DNA of 64,000 bases from CBDDBK01 sp965225715 (GTDB lineage: Bacteria > Bacteroidota > Bacteroidia > Cytophagales > Flammeovirgaceae). Under the pieces are notes generated by a model, which saw nothing but the letters and a program-made list of their open reading frames with translations, was not told where the DNA came from and did no database searches. Shown in pieces: positions 44,972 to 54,466 of this stretch. The position numbers and the translations under genes are program-made. How positions within the stretch are numbered: the first letter of the stretch is position 1; every line of letters begins with the position of its first letter. Where the stretch lies: positions 186,001 through 250,000 of the forward strand of contig CBDDBK010000005.1 in the NCBI GenBank assembly GCA_965225715.1, in the 5' to 3' direction.

Positions 44972-44982
44972 TGATTATCAAT
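44972..44982. promoter_or_regulatory. Palindrome TTGATAATCAT/ATGATTATCAA before FkbM gene
   Basis: ATGATTATCAAT, a near-perfect copy of TTGATWATCAA, ends 17 bp before the FkbM-type start codon. Candidate operator. Confidence 0.3.
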
Positions 44983-44998
44983 TTATAGATAGGTCTAA

Positions 44999-45790
44999 AT
45001 GATTTATAAACTAAAAATTCTTTTTAGAACGTTTAAAAAATTAAAATTTCACTCTAATTTTTGGAGTTTACTATTTGTTATTTTTCACTCTCGTTTTCAA
45101 AAAGCTAGTATATATTTATTTCAAAATAAATTTACATATAACGATTCCCTTAGTTTTTTAGCAATGTATGATGAAATTATAAATCGTGAAATTTATCGTT
45201 TTAAATCACCAACATTATCCCCTATAATTATTGATGGAGGTTCTAATATTGGATTGAGTATTTTATATTTCAAAAAGCTTTATCCTCAAGCTAAAATCAT
45301 TGGTTTTGAACCAGATCCTATTATTCACGAAATTGCTACTACAAATATTCAAAGGTATAATTTTAATGATGTAGAAATTATCGAAAAGGCGCTTTGGAAT
45401 AAAGAAACAAATTTGTTTTTTTCGCCTGATAACTCAGCCGGTGGACATATTTCTACTCAAAAAAATACCTCTTTGAAAATCAAAGCAGCACCTCTTAGAG
45501 ATTTTTTAATAGAACCTATAGATTTTTTGAAATTAGACATTGAAGGGGCAGAATTAACTGTTTTAGAAGATTGTAAAGACCATTTGAATGAAGTAAAAAA
45601 TCTTTTTGTAGAATATCACTCTTTTGTAAATCAAAAACAAGAGCTTTATAAATTGATTCAAATTATTGAACAGGCAGGTTTTCGTTATTATATCGAACAT
45701 AATGGTTTTCTTTCTAGAAAGCCATTTATCAGGCAAGAAAATATGAACGGAATAGATTGTTTGCTAAATATTTTTGCTTACCGCACTTAA
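44999..45790 (+). CDS. FkbM family SAM-dependent methyltransferase
   Basis: 263-residue methyltransferase of the FkbM family, which methylate hydroxyls on sugars or polyketides. The SAM site IIDGGSNIGLSILYFKKL and KIIGFEPDPIIHEIA are followed by FLKLDIEGAELTVLEDC, the family hallmark. The basic, aromatic N-terminus (MIYKLKILFRTFKKLKFHSN) is typical for members linked to glycan assembly. No glycosyltransferase is adjacent. A sugar methylation role in surface glycans is inferred. Confidence 0.82.
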   Translation: MIYKLKILFRTFKKLKFHSNFWSLLFVIFHSRFQKASIYLFQNKFTYNDSLSFLAMYDEIINREIYRFKSPTLSPIIIDGGSNIGLSILYFKKLYPQAKIIGFEPDPIIHEIATTNIQRYNFNDVEIIEKALWNKETNLFFSPDNSAGGHISTQKNTSLKIKAAPLRDFLIEPIDFLKLDIEGAELTVLEDCKDHLNEVKNLFVEYHSFVNQKQELYKLIQIIEQAGFRYYIEHNGFLSRKPFIRQENMNGIDCLLNIFAYRT

Positions 45791-45875
45791 ATTATAAAGA
45801 AAAAAATAACCTTAAAGTTACATCATTTCGGCTATTATAAAATACTCATTACCAAATTTTATAAAATAGTTTTTA

Positions 45876-45883
45876 TACCTTTG
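45876..45883 (+). promoter_or_regulatory. Possible Bacteroidota -7 box TACCTTTG
   Basis: TACCTTTG matches the Bacteroidota -7 consensus TAnnTTTG, 138 bp before the amine oxidase start. No clear -33 TTG element at the right distance, so this is weak. Confidence 0.25.
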
Positions 45884-45910
45884 TCCCGTACTTAGGTAAC
45901 TTTATATATT

Positions 45911-45954
45911 AAATAAAATCCTTTTTTTATTTGAGATAGCTATAGTATTGTATT
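45911..45954 (+). repeat. Dispersed repeat, 3' part
   Basis: AAATAAAATCCTTTTTTTAT then TTGAGATAGCTATAG, the right end of the family, between the FkbM and amine oxidase genes. Confidence 0.45.
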
Positions 45955-46020
45955 TAGGGTGATTTCAGTCTAAATTTAAAGTTGATAAATTTATCATGAC
46001 ACATTTTACCCTAAATTTAA

Positions 46021-47271
46021 ATGATTGCTAATTCTGATATAGATGTTATTATTATCGGTGCCGGTATATCTGGACTATATACAGCTTATTTATTAAAAAA
46101 AAAAGGCTTCAAAATAAAAATTATAGAAGCTTCTGATAGATTGCTAGGACGTATTTATACCTTAAGCGATTTTGATAAAAAGCCAATAGAATTGGGCGCA
46201 GAATTTATACACGGCAAAAATTCAATACTCTATGATTTGGTTTGCCAACAAAATAAACCTCCAAAAACAGATTACTCTAAATACTATTTCTATAAAAATA
46301 GACTCCTTAATTTTAAAGATTTTCAAAATAAAAAGAAAGCCAAAGAAGTCTTAAAATTTTGGACAAACTTTTGGAAATATCAAGATGAAGAAGTAGTATT
46401 GAAAACTTATTTGGAAAATAGAAACCTATATACTCGTGATTTCCAAAATATTATAGAAGGTTTTTTTAGTGAATATGGTACCACGACTGATAAATTGGAA
46501 TTAAAGGCTTTAGCTAAAGAAGAAAGTGCTTGGACTTCTGGAGAGCATAATTATTGGATTTCAAATGCTTATACTAGTGTTTTTCAAACTCTTATCAATG
46601 AAGTTAAAGACGATATTATTTATAAAACCCCTATTAATTTTATTAGCTATTTTGGACATAAAGTTTTATTGGGTACAAAAAATAATCAAAGTTTTTATAC
46701 CAAAAAAGTTGTTTTAACCGTGCCATTAAGCCTTTTAAAAACCAATTTCATATGTTTTGAACCTGTCTTACCTCTTCTCAAACAAAAAGCTATTAAAGCA
46801 ATAGGAATGGATACCGGTATAAAAATTATTTTGAAATTTAAGACTTCTTTTTGGAAAGATAAACATGTAGAACTTTTTGGGGCTTCTTTTTGCCCTTTAT
46901 ATTATACCCCTTATCATGAGACTGATAACTCTATTTTAATCGCTTATTTAATGGGCAAAAAAGCCACCTTTTTAGGTCAATTTTCAGATCAACATATTGA
47001 ATATTTGTTACTCAAAGAATTGAAAACCCTATTTTTTGGAACTGAAATACAACTTGAAAAAAGCTATGTTTTGAACTGGGGAAAAATACCTTACATTCAA
47101 GGGGTTTATTCTTTTGCTAAATCTAATACCTATATTAATAGAAAAATACTTGCCGAACCTATTGATAATAAATTGTTTTTTGCCGGAGAAGCAACGCACA
47201 CCAAAGGTCATGCTGCTACTGTTCACGGTGCTATGGAAACAGCAGAACGGGTAGTTAAAGAAATAGAATAA
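46021..47271 (+). CDS. Flavin-containing amine oxidase
   Basis: FAD-dependent oxidoreductase of the amine-oxidase family (416 residues; nearest to polyamine/monoamine oxidases). N-terminal Rossmann fold VIIIGAGISGLYTAYLLKKK, then EASDRLLGRIYT where the family normally has GGR (here one Gly is Leu), the polyamine-oxidase-like IELGAEFIHGKNS, and the C-terminal FAD clasp LFFAGEATHTKGHAATVHGA. Substrate unknown; polyamine is an inference from the AEFIHG motif. Alone, ended by a strong hairpin. Confidence 0.82.
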   Translation: MIANSDIDVIIIGAGISGLYTAYLLKKKGFKIKIIEASDRLLGRIYTLSDFDKKPIELGAEFIHGKNSILYDLVCQQNKPPKTDYSKYYFYKNRLLNFKDFQNKKKAKEVLKFWTNFWKYQDEEVVLKTYLENRNLYTRDFQNIIEGFFSEYGTTTDKLELKALAKEESAWTSGEHNYWISNAYTSVFQTLINEVKDDIIYKTPINFISYFGHKVLLGTKNNQSFYTKKVVLTVPLSLLKTNFICFEPVLPLLKQKAIKAIGMDTGIKIILKFKTSFWKDKHVELFGASFCPLYYTPYHETDNSILIAYLMGKKATFLGQFSDQHIEYLLLKELKTLFFGTEIQLEKSYVLNWGKIPYIQGVYSFAKSNTYINRKILAEPIDNKLFFAGEATHTKGHAATVHGAMETAERVVKEIE

Positions 47272-47313
47272 CTTCTTTAATGGGTTATAATGGTTTAAAA
47301 GTATAAAGTACTC

Positions 47314-47350
47314 AAAATCAATAAAAATGATTTTCATTTTTATTGATTTT
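47314..47350 (+). terminator. 17-bp perfect hairpin terminator after amine oxidase
   Basis: AAAATCAATAAAAATGA (47314-47330), 3-base loop, TCATTTTTATTGATTTT (47334-47350) and further T. It lies 42 bp after the amine oxidase stop codon. Confidence 0.65.
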
Positions 47351-47435
47351 TAATTATTAAATTTAAATATCCATTTTTAAATCTCGCTTGAATTATGAAA
47401 TAATTATCGTTTTTTAATAGAAATCTTGTATTATT

Positions 47436-47478
47436 GTCAATTCTATTTCATATAAAAATATATTTACTTTTAATAATT
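47436..47478 (+). repeat. 43-bp direct repeat, upstream copy
   Basis: Starts GTCAATTCTATTTCATATAA and ends ACTTTTAATAATT. Identical to 47657-47699, which lies inside the TonB receptor gene. This copy is 80 bp upstream of that gene's start codon. Confidence 0.85.
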
Positions 47479-47503
47479 AAAAATACTTATAAAAAATAAA
47501 TAG

Positions 47504-47514
47504 TTGATAACCAA
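47504..47514. promoter_or_regulatory. Variant palindrome TTGATAACCAA before TonB receptor gene
   Basis: Differs from TTGATWATCAA at one position, 44 bp upstream of the ATG of the TonB receptor gene. Confidence 0.2.
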
Positions 47515-47557
47515 ATACTTTTAATTAAATCGTTTTTTTTAATCTAAATATTTCAAT

Positions 47558-50292
47558 ATGAAAAAAGTTTTATTTTTAATATGTTCTCTTTTGATTTATT
47601 CTGTTTCAATAGCACAGCATATTGTAAAAGGAAAAGTAACAGGTGCTGATAATGAAGTCAATTCTATTTCATATAAAAATATATTTACTTTTAATAATTT
47701 CTAATAGGTGTCAATATTCTTGAGAAAGGAACAAGTAATGGGACAGTAACAGATGTTAATGGTAATTATGAACTTAAAGTTAGTTCATCTACTTCAGTTA
47801 TTGTTTTTAGCTATATTGGCTATGACTCCCGTGAAATTGCTTTAAAAGGAGAAAGCCAATTGGATGTTACGTTAGAAGAGCAAACTTTACGAACCGTTCA
47901 AGTTGTGGGCTCTCGAAGTTATAATCGTTCAGCTACAGATTCACCCGTACCCATAGATGTTATTGATGTTGCAGATTTGACTAATTCAAGCGGTAGAGTA
48001 GAAATTAATCAACTACTTCAATATGCAGTTCCTTCTTTTAATGCAACTAAGCAGTCTGGTTCTGATGGAGCTGATCATATTGATCCTGCTTCACTGAGAG
48101 GGCTTGGTCCTGATCAAACCCTTGTTCTAATTAATGGTAAAAGACGACATCAATCGTCTTTAGTAAATGTATTTGGAACACGAGGAAGAGGAAACACAGG
48201 TACGGATTTAAATGCTATACCAGCTTCTGCTATTAAAAGAATAGAAGTATTACGTGATGGCGCTTCGGCTCAATACGGTTCTGATGCTATTGCTGGTGTT
48301 ATTAATATCGTTTTGAAGGATCAAACAGATGGTCTTACTGGAGGCTTTACTTATGGCGCCTACAGCACAGCTGTTGGAGAAGGTTATGCTGAGCAAGCTG
48401 GTGAAACTCTTTCTAACATAGAAGGAGAAAATCGCATAGAAGGTGGTGACAGAAATTTTGACGGTAACACTTATAGGCTTAATTTAAATTATGGAACAGC
48501 CTTGGGTAATAAAGGTGGTTTTGCTAATGTAACTGCAGAATATTATAATAAAGAAAGAACGCTTAGACCGAGTTATCCATGGAGACAAGGTTATGGTTCG
48601 GCAGCTATTGAACAATTTCAATTCATGGTAAATGCGGCTATTCCTTTATCCGATAAAACTGACATATATGCATTTGGAGGAAGAGGCGATAGAAATACCG
48701 ATGCGTATGCTTTCACAAGGGATGCACCTGGTGCAGATGGTGACTCTAGATCTGTACCCTCACTCTATCCCAATGGGTTTAATCCTCATATTACCTCGAG
48801 AATTATTGATAATTCTATTACAGGTGGTGTAAGACATAAAGGTGACAACGGTTGGAATGCCGATTTTAGCCATACGCGAGGAAGTAACAATTTTCATTAT
48901 TTCGTTACAGGTACCAACAACGCCTCCTTGGGTTCTCTTTCGCCTACTGATTTTGATGCAGGCGGTCATAGATTAATTATGAATACGACTAATTTGGACT
49001 TTTCTAAATTTTTTGAATCTATAGCCTCTGGTTTAAATATAGCTTATGGACTTGAATATAGAAATGAGAATTTTCAAATTTTTGCAGGTGAAGAAGGATC
49101 TTATGCTAGTTACGATACTAATGGAATAGCGATTACGAATCCTGACGTTCAAAGTCCTTTTGTCAATGAATTTGGACAACAGCCCTCTGGTGGTTCTCAA
49201 GGTTTTCCCGGTTATAGTCCTGCTAATGAGGTTGATAGAGAACGATCTAATTTTGGTGTTTATGCAGATGCGGAGCTCAATATTACTGAAGAGCTATTAG
49301 TATCAGGTGCTTTACGATTTGAAAACTATAGTGATTTCGGGAACACGTTCAACTATAAGTTAGCTGCTAGATACGAAATCTTAGATGGTTTATCGATAAG
49401 AGCTTCGGCTTCATCCGGGTTTAGAGCCCCTTCTTTAGCTCAAATTCATTATAATCTTCTATTTAATAATATTGTAGCTGGTAGATCTCAAAGAACTTTA
49501 TTAGCTGCTAATACTAGTACAATAACACGATCAGCAGGAATAAATCCTTTGAAGCAAGAAACTGCTCAAAACTCTTCGCTTGGAGCAACTTATAGTTCGG
49601 GTGGTTTTACTGCTACTGTAGACATTTACCAAATAGATGTTAAGGATAGAATTGTTTTAACGGATAATTTTTCTGGAAATTCACTAGGATTGGATCCATC
49701 AATAGATGCCGTACAATTTTTTGCCAATGGTATAGATACTAAAACAACTGGGCTTGATTTTGTATTAGGTTATAAGCATGAATTGAGTACAGAATCTTTT
49801 TTCAGTGTTGGTATTGCAGGAAACTTTAATAATACTGATATAGAAGATGTTAATAATGGAAATTTGAATGAATTTACATTCTTTGGTCCCTTTTCCCAAG
49901 CCTATCTTGAGGCAGCAGCACCTGATTATAAGTTTGGTATTAATGCTAGTTATTCTATTAATAAATTCAACATATCTCTAAATTGGACTCAATACAGTAG
50001 TGTTACTTTACAAGATTTCCAGTGGGTAGATAGTCCACCAACTACTCAAGCAGAAGCAGATGATTTATTTTTAATTGCTACTGATGAGTATGAAGGAATA
50101 GGAACATTAGATATCAGCCTTGGGTATAAAATATTCGACAATTTAAGTATTACTATAGGTGGTAACAATATTTTGAATGCTTATCCTACGCCTCAATTTG
50201 ATGGTTGGACAGACCAAGGTGGTTTTAATGACTCTGTACAGATTGGATCTGACGGGGCTTATTTCTTTGGTAGAATTGGTTTTAACTTTTAA
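47558..50292 (+). pseudogene. TonB-dependent receptor with CarboxypepD_reg N-terminus, interrupted by a 43-bp duplication
   Basis: TonB-dependent outer-membrane receptor. A signal peptide from ATG 47558 (MKKVLFLICSLLIYSVSIAQ) leads into the carboxypeptidase-regulatory-like domain (HIVKGKVTGADNE | LIGVNILEKGTSNGTVTDVN). At the bar a 43-bp copy of upstream sequence plus one T is inserted (47657-47700), bringing a TAA and a frame change; removing these 44 bases restores GAA CTA ATA GGT. After it the reading frame is open to 50292: plug domain (PVPIDVIDVADLTNSSGRVE, LRGLGPDQTLVLINGKRRHQ, VEVLRDG-like IEVLRDGASAQYGSDAIAGV) and the barrel ending YFFGRIGFNF. The downstream part alone (starting at about 47860) lacks a signal peptide, so the receptor is probably not exported. 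Ligand unknown. Confidence 0.8.
47657..47699 (+). repeat. 43-bp direct repeat, copy inside the TonB receptor gene
   Basis: Perfect copy of 47436-47478, 221 bp further on. It breaks the reading frame of the receptor. Confidence 0.85.
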
Positions 50293-50303
50293 TTTCTATA
50301 GTG

Positions 50304-50334
50304 ACTTTCCGGAAAGTTTAACTTTCCGGAAAGT
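50304..50334. terminator. Double palindrome CTTTCCGGAAAG, strong hairpin
   Basis: ACTTTCCGGAAAGTT, one T, AACTTTCCGGAAAGT: each half is itself palindromic and the two halves pair perfectly over 15 bp. It lies 12 bp after the stop codon of the TonB receptor. Likely terminator or mRNA-stabilising structure; no long T-run follows. Confidence 0.55.
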
Positions 50335-50541
50335 TATAATTTAAAAAATTAAATACTTCTTAGAAAAACAATAGGTCAAGTAAACCAAATGGCTAATCCG
50401 ATAACGCAAATGATAATTATTGCCCTCTATACCTTTTGTAAAATACTTGCTTAATCAAAAGTGTTTTTTAAATCATACTTTCTGCAACGCCACCAAAAAG
50501 TAATATACCAATTCTATATCATGTTTTAGCTTAGAATTTTT

Positions 50542-51447
50542 ATGCAATTTTTTAATTATATATATATCTTCATATTTTTTGGTTTTTCTCTACAAGCCCA
50601 AGAATTTAATTGTACTGTAGAAATTAATACCCAAAGGCTTACTAATCAAAAAAATCCTGTATTTGAAGGTATTAAACAAGGTATTTTTAATCTTTTCAAT
50701 TCAACAAACTGGACTAAAGAAAGTTATGAAAAAGAAGAACGTATAAATTGTCGGATTAATATTATATTTTTGGCAACCACAGATGCAAATGCCAATCAAT
50801 TTGAAGCAGAAGTTCAAATCCAAGCATCAAGACCCGTTTATGGCACAAACTATGAAACAACAACCTTTTTATATCAAGACAATCTATGGCGTTTTAGTTA
50901 TTTGAGTGGACAGCCATTAAATTATTCTAAAAATTTTACTGACAATAATTTAGTCTTTTTAGTAAGTTTCTACGCTTATTTAATACTTGGTTATGATTTT
51001 GATACATTCAGCGATTTAGGCGGAACAAAATACTTTCAAGAAGCGCTGACTATTGCTAATAATGCCCAGCAATATTTTGGTTCAAATGGATTTGGTTGGA
51101 ATGGGAACGATATTCGAAATAGATATTGGTTTACACAACATCTCACTACTGGGGCTTATGAACCTTTTCGAAAAGCTGCTTATGCTTACCATAGACATGG
51201 CTTGGATATTTTTGAAATAGAACCCGAAAAAGCTTTAAAGGAAATGTTTAAAATTGTAGAGTCTATTCAAAAAATACAGACAATTACTCCAATATCTGTT
51301 ACTTTAGATACTTTTATAAACACAAAAAAACAAGAATTATATTCTGCCTTTTCCAAGGCTGAAATAAAAGATCAACAAAAACTAATCGAACTTATTCAAA
51401 CAATTTTTCCCACTCAAACTAATTTTTTTAGGAAACTCTTAAAATAA
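50542..51447 (+). CDS. porD: T9SS protein PorD (DUF4835)
   Basis: Secreted 301-residue DUF4835 family protein, the PorD component associated with type IX secretion. Signal peptide to LQAQ, then EFNCTVEINTQRLTNQKNPV, FNLFNSTNWTKESYEKEERI, QIQASRPVYGTNYETTTFLY, DNNLVFLVSFYAYLILGYDF and TKYFQEALTIANNAQ, the family's conserved order. Its C-terminal region is helical. It is single here, not next to coaBC/recN as often in flavobacteria (from general knowledge; not certain for this group). Confidence 0.85.
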   Translation: MQFFNYIYIFIFFGFSLQAQEFNCTVEINTQRLTNQKNPVFEGIKQGIFNLFNSTNWTKESYEKEERINCRINIIFLATTDANANQFEAEVQIQASRPVYGTNYETTTFLYQDNLWRFSYLSGQPLNYSKNFTDNNLVFLVSFYAYLILGYDFDTFSDLGGTKYFQEALTIANNAQQYFGSNGFGWNGNDIRNRYWFTQHLTTGAYEPFRKAAYAYHRHGLDIFEIEPEKALKEMFKIVESIQKIQTITPISVTLDTFINTKKQELYSAFSKAEIKDQQKLIELIQTIFPTQTNFFRKLLK

Positions 51448-51502
51448 ATCTAAGTATAGGACGAAAGTATGTTATATATTTTTAAATATTTGATTAACAA
51501 GT

Positions 51503-51541
51503 GGTTATGAAAAATAAATAAAAACTAATTATTTCATAACC
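51503..51541. terminator. Hairpin between convergent genes
   Basis: GGTTATGAAA (51503-51512) pairs with TTTCATAACC (51532-51541), with flanking TAA/TTA, midway between the convergent porD and carboxylase genes. A bidirectional terminator is likely. Confidence 0.5.
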
Positions 51542-51580
51542 AAATACTTAATTTAAGAGATGATCGATAACTTGTTCAAT

Positions 51581-53134
51581 TTATAAAGGCAAATTACTGT
51601 GTTTTTTTTTAGGTAAGGTATCAACTTTATTGGTAAGCATTTGGAAAGCTTTAATGGCTTTAATTCGACTTTCATCAGGCATGATAACTTCGTCAATAAA
51701 ACCAACTTGGGCAGCTTCATAAGGATTGGCAAACTTTTGAGTATACTCAGTTTCTTTAGTTTTTATAAAAGCATTTTTGTCTTGGGCTTGATTAATTTCT
51801 TTTTTAAAAATAATTTGAGCAGCTCCTTTAGATCCCATAACGGCTATTTCTGCACTGGGCCAAGCATAGTTTAAATCTGCTCCGATATGTTTAGAGTTCA
51901 TGACATCATAAGCACCTCCGTAAGCCTTTCTTGTAATAATGGTAATACGCGGAACAGTAGCTTCAGCAAAAGCATAGAGTAACTTGGCGCCATGCGTAAT
52001 TATACCACCCCACTCTTGATCAGATCCGGGTAAAAAGCCCGGTACATCTTCCAAAACTAATAAAGGAATATTAAAAGCATCGCAGAAGCGAACAAATCTA
52101 GCCCCTTTTAAACTTGATTTTATATCCAAAACACCAGCTAATATTTTAGGTTGATTAGCTACAATACCAATGCTTTTACCATCTAAATAAGCAAAACCTA
52201 CAATAATATTTTGAGCATAATCTTGATGAACTTCAAAAAAACTATTTTTATCTACAATAGCTTCAATAACTATTAACATGTCGTAAGAAGCATTAGCATT
52301 TTCTGGAATAATAGTATTAAGTAATTTACACTTTTCGGTTTCTTTGCTTTTGTAGGTATGATTAGGAGGAATTTCTTCGCAATTTTGAGGAATATAACCT
52401 AAAAGTTTTTTGATGGTATCTAAACATAACACGTCATTAGGCGTATTAAAATGACAGACACCACTTTTACTACTATGGGTTTCAGATCCACCTAATTCTT
52501 CTGAAGTGATGTTTTCATGAGTAACCGTTTTGACAACCTTTGGACCCGTTATGAACATATATGAAGATTTTTGTACCATAAAAACAAAGTCCGTCAAGGC
52601 TGGCGAATAAACAGCACCACCCGCTGCAGGTCCCATGATAGCCGAAATTTGAGGAATAACTCCTGATGCTCTGGCATTACGATAAAAAATATCCGCATAA
52701 CCAGCTAATGATAAAACACCTTCTTGAATCCTTGCCCCGCCAGAGTCGTTTAGACCAATAATAGGTGCTCCATTCTGCATAGCCAAATCCATTAAACGCA
52801 CAATTTTTTGGGCATTACTTTCTGAAAGAGAACCACCAAAAACAGTAAAATCTTGAGCATAAACATATACTAAGCGATTAGAAACAGTACCATAACCTGT
52901 AACAACACCATCACCTAAATAAACCTCATCTTCAATACCAAAATTTTTACATCTATGGGTAACAAAAACCCCTAATTCTTCAAAACTATTTTTATCCAAA
53001 AGATAATCTATTCTCTGACGTGCTGTTAATTGTCCCTTTTTATTTTTTTTATCAATTTTATCTTGTCCACCACCTAGATGCGCAGCTTGTCTCTTTTGAA
53101 CTAATAATTCGATTTGTTCTTTTTTTTTTATCAA
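51581..53134 (-). CDS. Acyl-CoA carboxylase carboxyltransferase (beta) subunit
   Basis: Biotin-dependent carboxyltransferase, most like the beta subunit of propionyl-CoA carboxylase or methylmalonyl-CoA decarboxylase (517 residues). The two crotonase-like halves are visible: GDGVVTGYGTVSNRLVYVYA, LNDSGGARIQEGVLSLAGYA, QISAIMGPAAGGAVYSPALT in the N-half; and FLPGSDQEWGGIITHGAKLL, ARITIITRKAYGGAYDVMNS (seen as VPRITIITRKAYGGAYDVMN) in the C-half. No biotin carboxylase or carrier gene is adjacent, so its partners are elsewhere. An acyl-CoA rather than acetyl-CoA substrate is favoured by similarity. Confidence 0.92.
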   Translation of the reverse strand: MIKKKEQIELLVQKRQAAHLGGGQDKIDKKNKKGQLTARQRIDYLLDKNSFEELGVFVTHRCKNFGIEDEVYLGDGVVTGYGTVSNRLVYVYAQDFTVFGGSLSESNAQKIVRLMDLAMQNGAPIIGLNDSGGARIQEGVLSLAGYADIFYRNARASGVIPQISAIMGPAAGGAVYSPALTDFVFMVQKSSYMFITGPKVVKTVTHENITSEELGGSETHSSKSGVCHFNTPNDVLCLDTIKKLLGYIPQNCEEIPPNHTYKSKETEKCKLLNTIIPENANASYDMLIVIEAIVDKNSFFEVHQDYAQNIIVGFAYLDGKSIGIVANQPKILAGVLDIKSSLKGARFVRFCDAFNIPLLVLEDVPGFLPGSDQEWGGIITHGAKLLYAFAEATVPRITIITRKAYGGAYDVMNSKHIGADLNYAWPSAEIAVMGSKGAAQIIFKKEINQAQDKNAFIKTKETEYTQKFANPYEAAQVGFIDEVIMPDESRIKAIKAFQMLTNKVDTLPKKKHSNLPL

Positions 53135-53457
53135 AGCTATAGAATTATATTTAGAATTATAAAAATGATTTGTGCAATCTATTTATTTTGTAAGTTTAAA
53201 AGTAAAAACTCGCTTTATAAATTCCAAATTTATCGATAGAATTTTTTAAGAATGGATAGCAATACTGCTTTTATTTGGGAAAGATTTATTTTCAATATCA
53301 ATAAGTTAAATCTTCCAAAAATCCTTTTTTTTAATGAAGTGACTATAATATCAATCCTTATTTTATTTTTTTTTGTAAAATTTTTTAAAGATCTTAAACT
53401 ATTTGATTTTCAATAACTTATTATTTATTCTTAATAATTTGTAATTTACAATATCTT
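53135..53457. other. Intergenic region with dispersed repeat
   Basis: 323 bp between divergent carboxylase and lipoprotein genes, containing the repeat copy 53255-53347. Nothing else recognised. Confidence 0.5.
53255..53347 (+). repeat. Dispersed repeat copy
   Basis: Complete copy: GATAGCAATACTGCTTTTAT, TTTCAATATCAATAAGTTAA, TTTTTTTTAATGAAGTGACT ATA. Confidence 0.75.
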
Positions 53458-54396
53458 ATGTTCAAAATTAGCATATATGTATTTAGCCTATTTCTTTTTT
53501 TTTCTTGTCAAAGCCAGCCTAATTCTATCCAGAGAGGTCAACCTACTACTATACCTTTAAAGTTAATAAATATTAAACAACTTCGGGTAAATAATATTTT
53601 TGATTTAAGTGGTATAACCTACTTACAATCAGACAATAAAAATACTATTTTAGTCGCTTCGGATAAAGAAAATACTATTTATGATCTGGACACAGTTTCA
53701 TACGCTATTAGCTCTTATTTACAAGTCAACAAGCCCGGGAAATTAGATATTGAGGCTTTAGATCATTGTGGATCTATGATTTTTGGGGTTTTTGAAACGG
53801 ATAGAAATCAAATTTTTAAATTATCTCAGGGGAAGACTGAAAAAGTTGATTTTAAATACTATAAAAATTTTGAACCAAAAAACTGGGGCAATAAAGGCAT
53901 TGAAGGTCTTGCGTTAAATTGTTTTGAAAATGTCTTATTTTTTGTCAAAGAACGATCGCCTGCTTATTTATTTAGGGTTAATTTACAAGATTTTAACCCC
54001 CATGCAGAGACTATTTTTACCAAAGAACTGTTTTCAAATCCTAAAAATGATGCCACTGATTTAAAATTTGTTACTTATCAAGATCATAACTATCTTTATA
54101 TTTTAAAACGCTTTGAATGTGCTGTTGATCGAATAAATTTAGAAACAGGAGAGGTTAGCAGTCGTTCTTTTGCTAAATATGTTAATAATCAATTAGGAGA
54201 ACATATTTTATATAAGGTACCTGCTCAAAATCGGTTTTTTGGTTTAGCAGAAGCCTTATTAATTACAGAAAATGAAATTTGGATAGGCTTGGATAACAAC
54301 GCTAGGCGTATTAATACCGAACATAGTTTATCGATAAAATACAATTTAAAAGGAATAGCACCAGCAATTTTAAGGTTTGAAAGAGGTGATTTCTAA
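53458..54396 (+). CDS. Lipoprotein with esterase-like phytase/SdiA-regulated fold
   Basis: Lipoprotein of 312 residues: type II signal peptide with lipobox LFFSC (Cys about 18) and a beta-propeller-like body (LSGITYLQSDNKNTILVASD, IEALDHCGSMIFGVFETDRN, GIEGLALNCFENVLFFVKER, FGLAEALLITENEIWIGLDN). This matches the esterase-like activity of phytase (PF13449)/SdiA-regulated families, which are poorly characterised and surface- or periplasm-bound. Function cannot be narrowed. Convergent with the following methyltransferase. Confidence 0.65.
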   Translation: MFKISIYVFSLFLFFSCQSQPNSIQRGQPTTIPLKLINIKQLRVNNIFDLSGITYLQSDNKNTILVASDKENTIYDLDTVSYAISSYLQVNKPGKLDIEALDHCGSMIFGVFETDRNQIFKLSQGKTEKVDFKYYKNFEPKNWGNKGIEGLALNCFENVLFFVKERSPAYLFRVNLQDFNPHAETIFTKELFSNPKNDATDLKFVTYQDHNYLYILKRFECAVDRINLETGEVSSRSFAKYVNNQLGEHILYKVPAQNRFFGLAEALLITENEIWIGLDNNARRINTEHSLSIKYNLKGIAPAILRFERGDF

Positions 54397-54466
54397 CAAT
54401 CAATACTTTAAGAATTAGAAAAATTAAAATGTAGAAAGCCAATACATTAAACTATAAAATTTAAAA

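Noticed and set aside
53458..54396. Phytase proper
   Set aside because: Only the esterase-like phytase/SdiA-regulated fold is suggested; the catalytic motifs of phytases are not visible.
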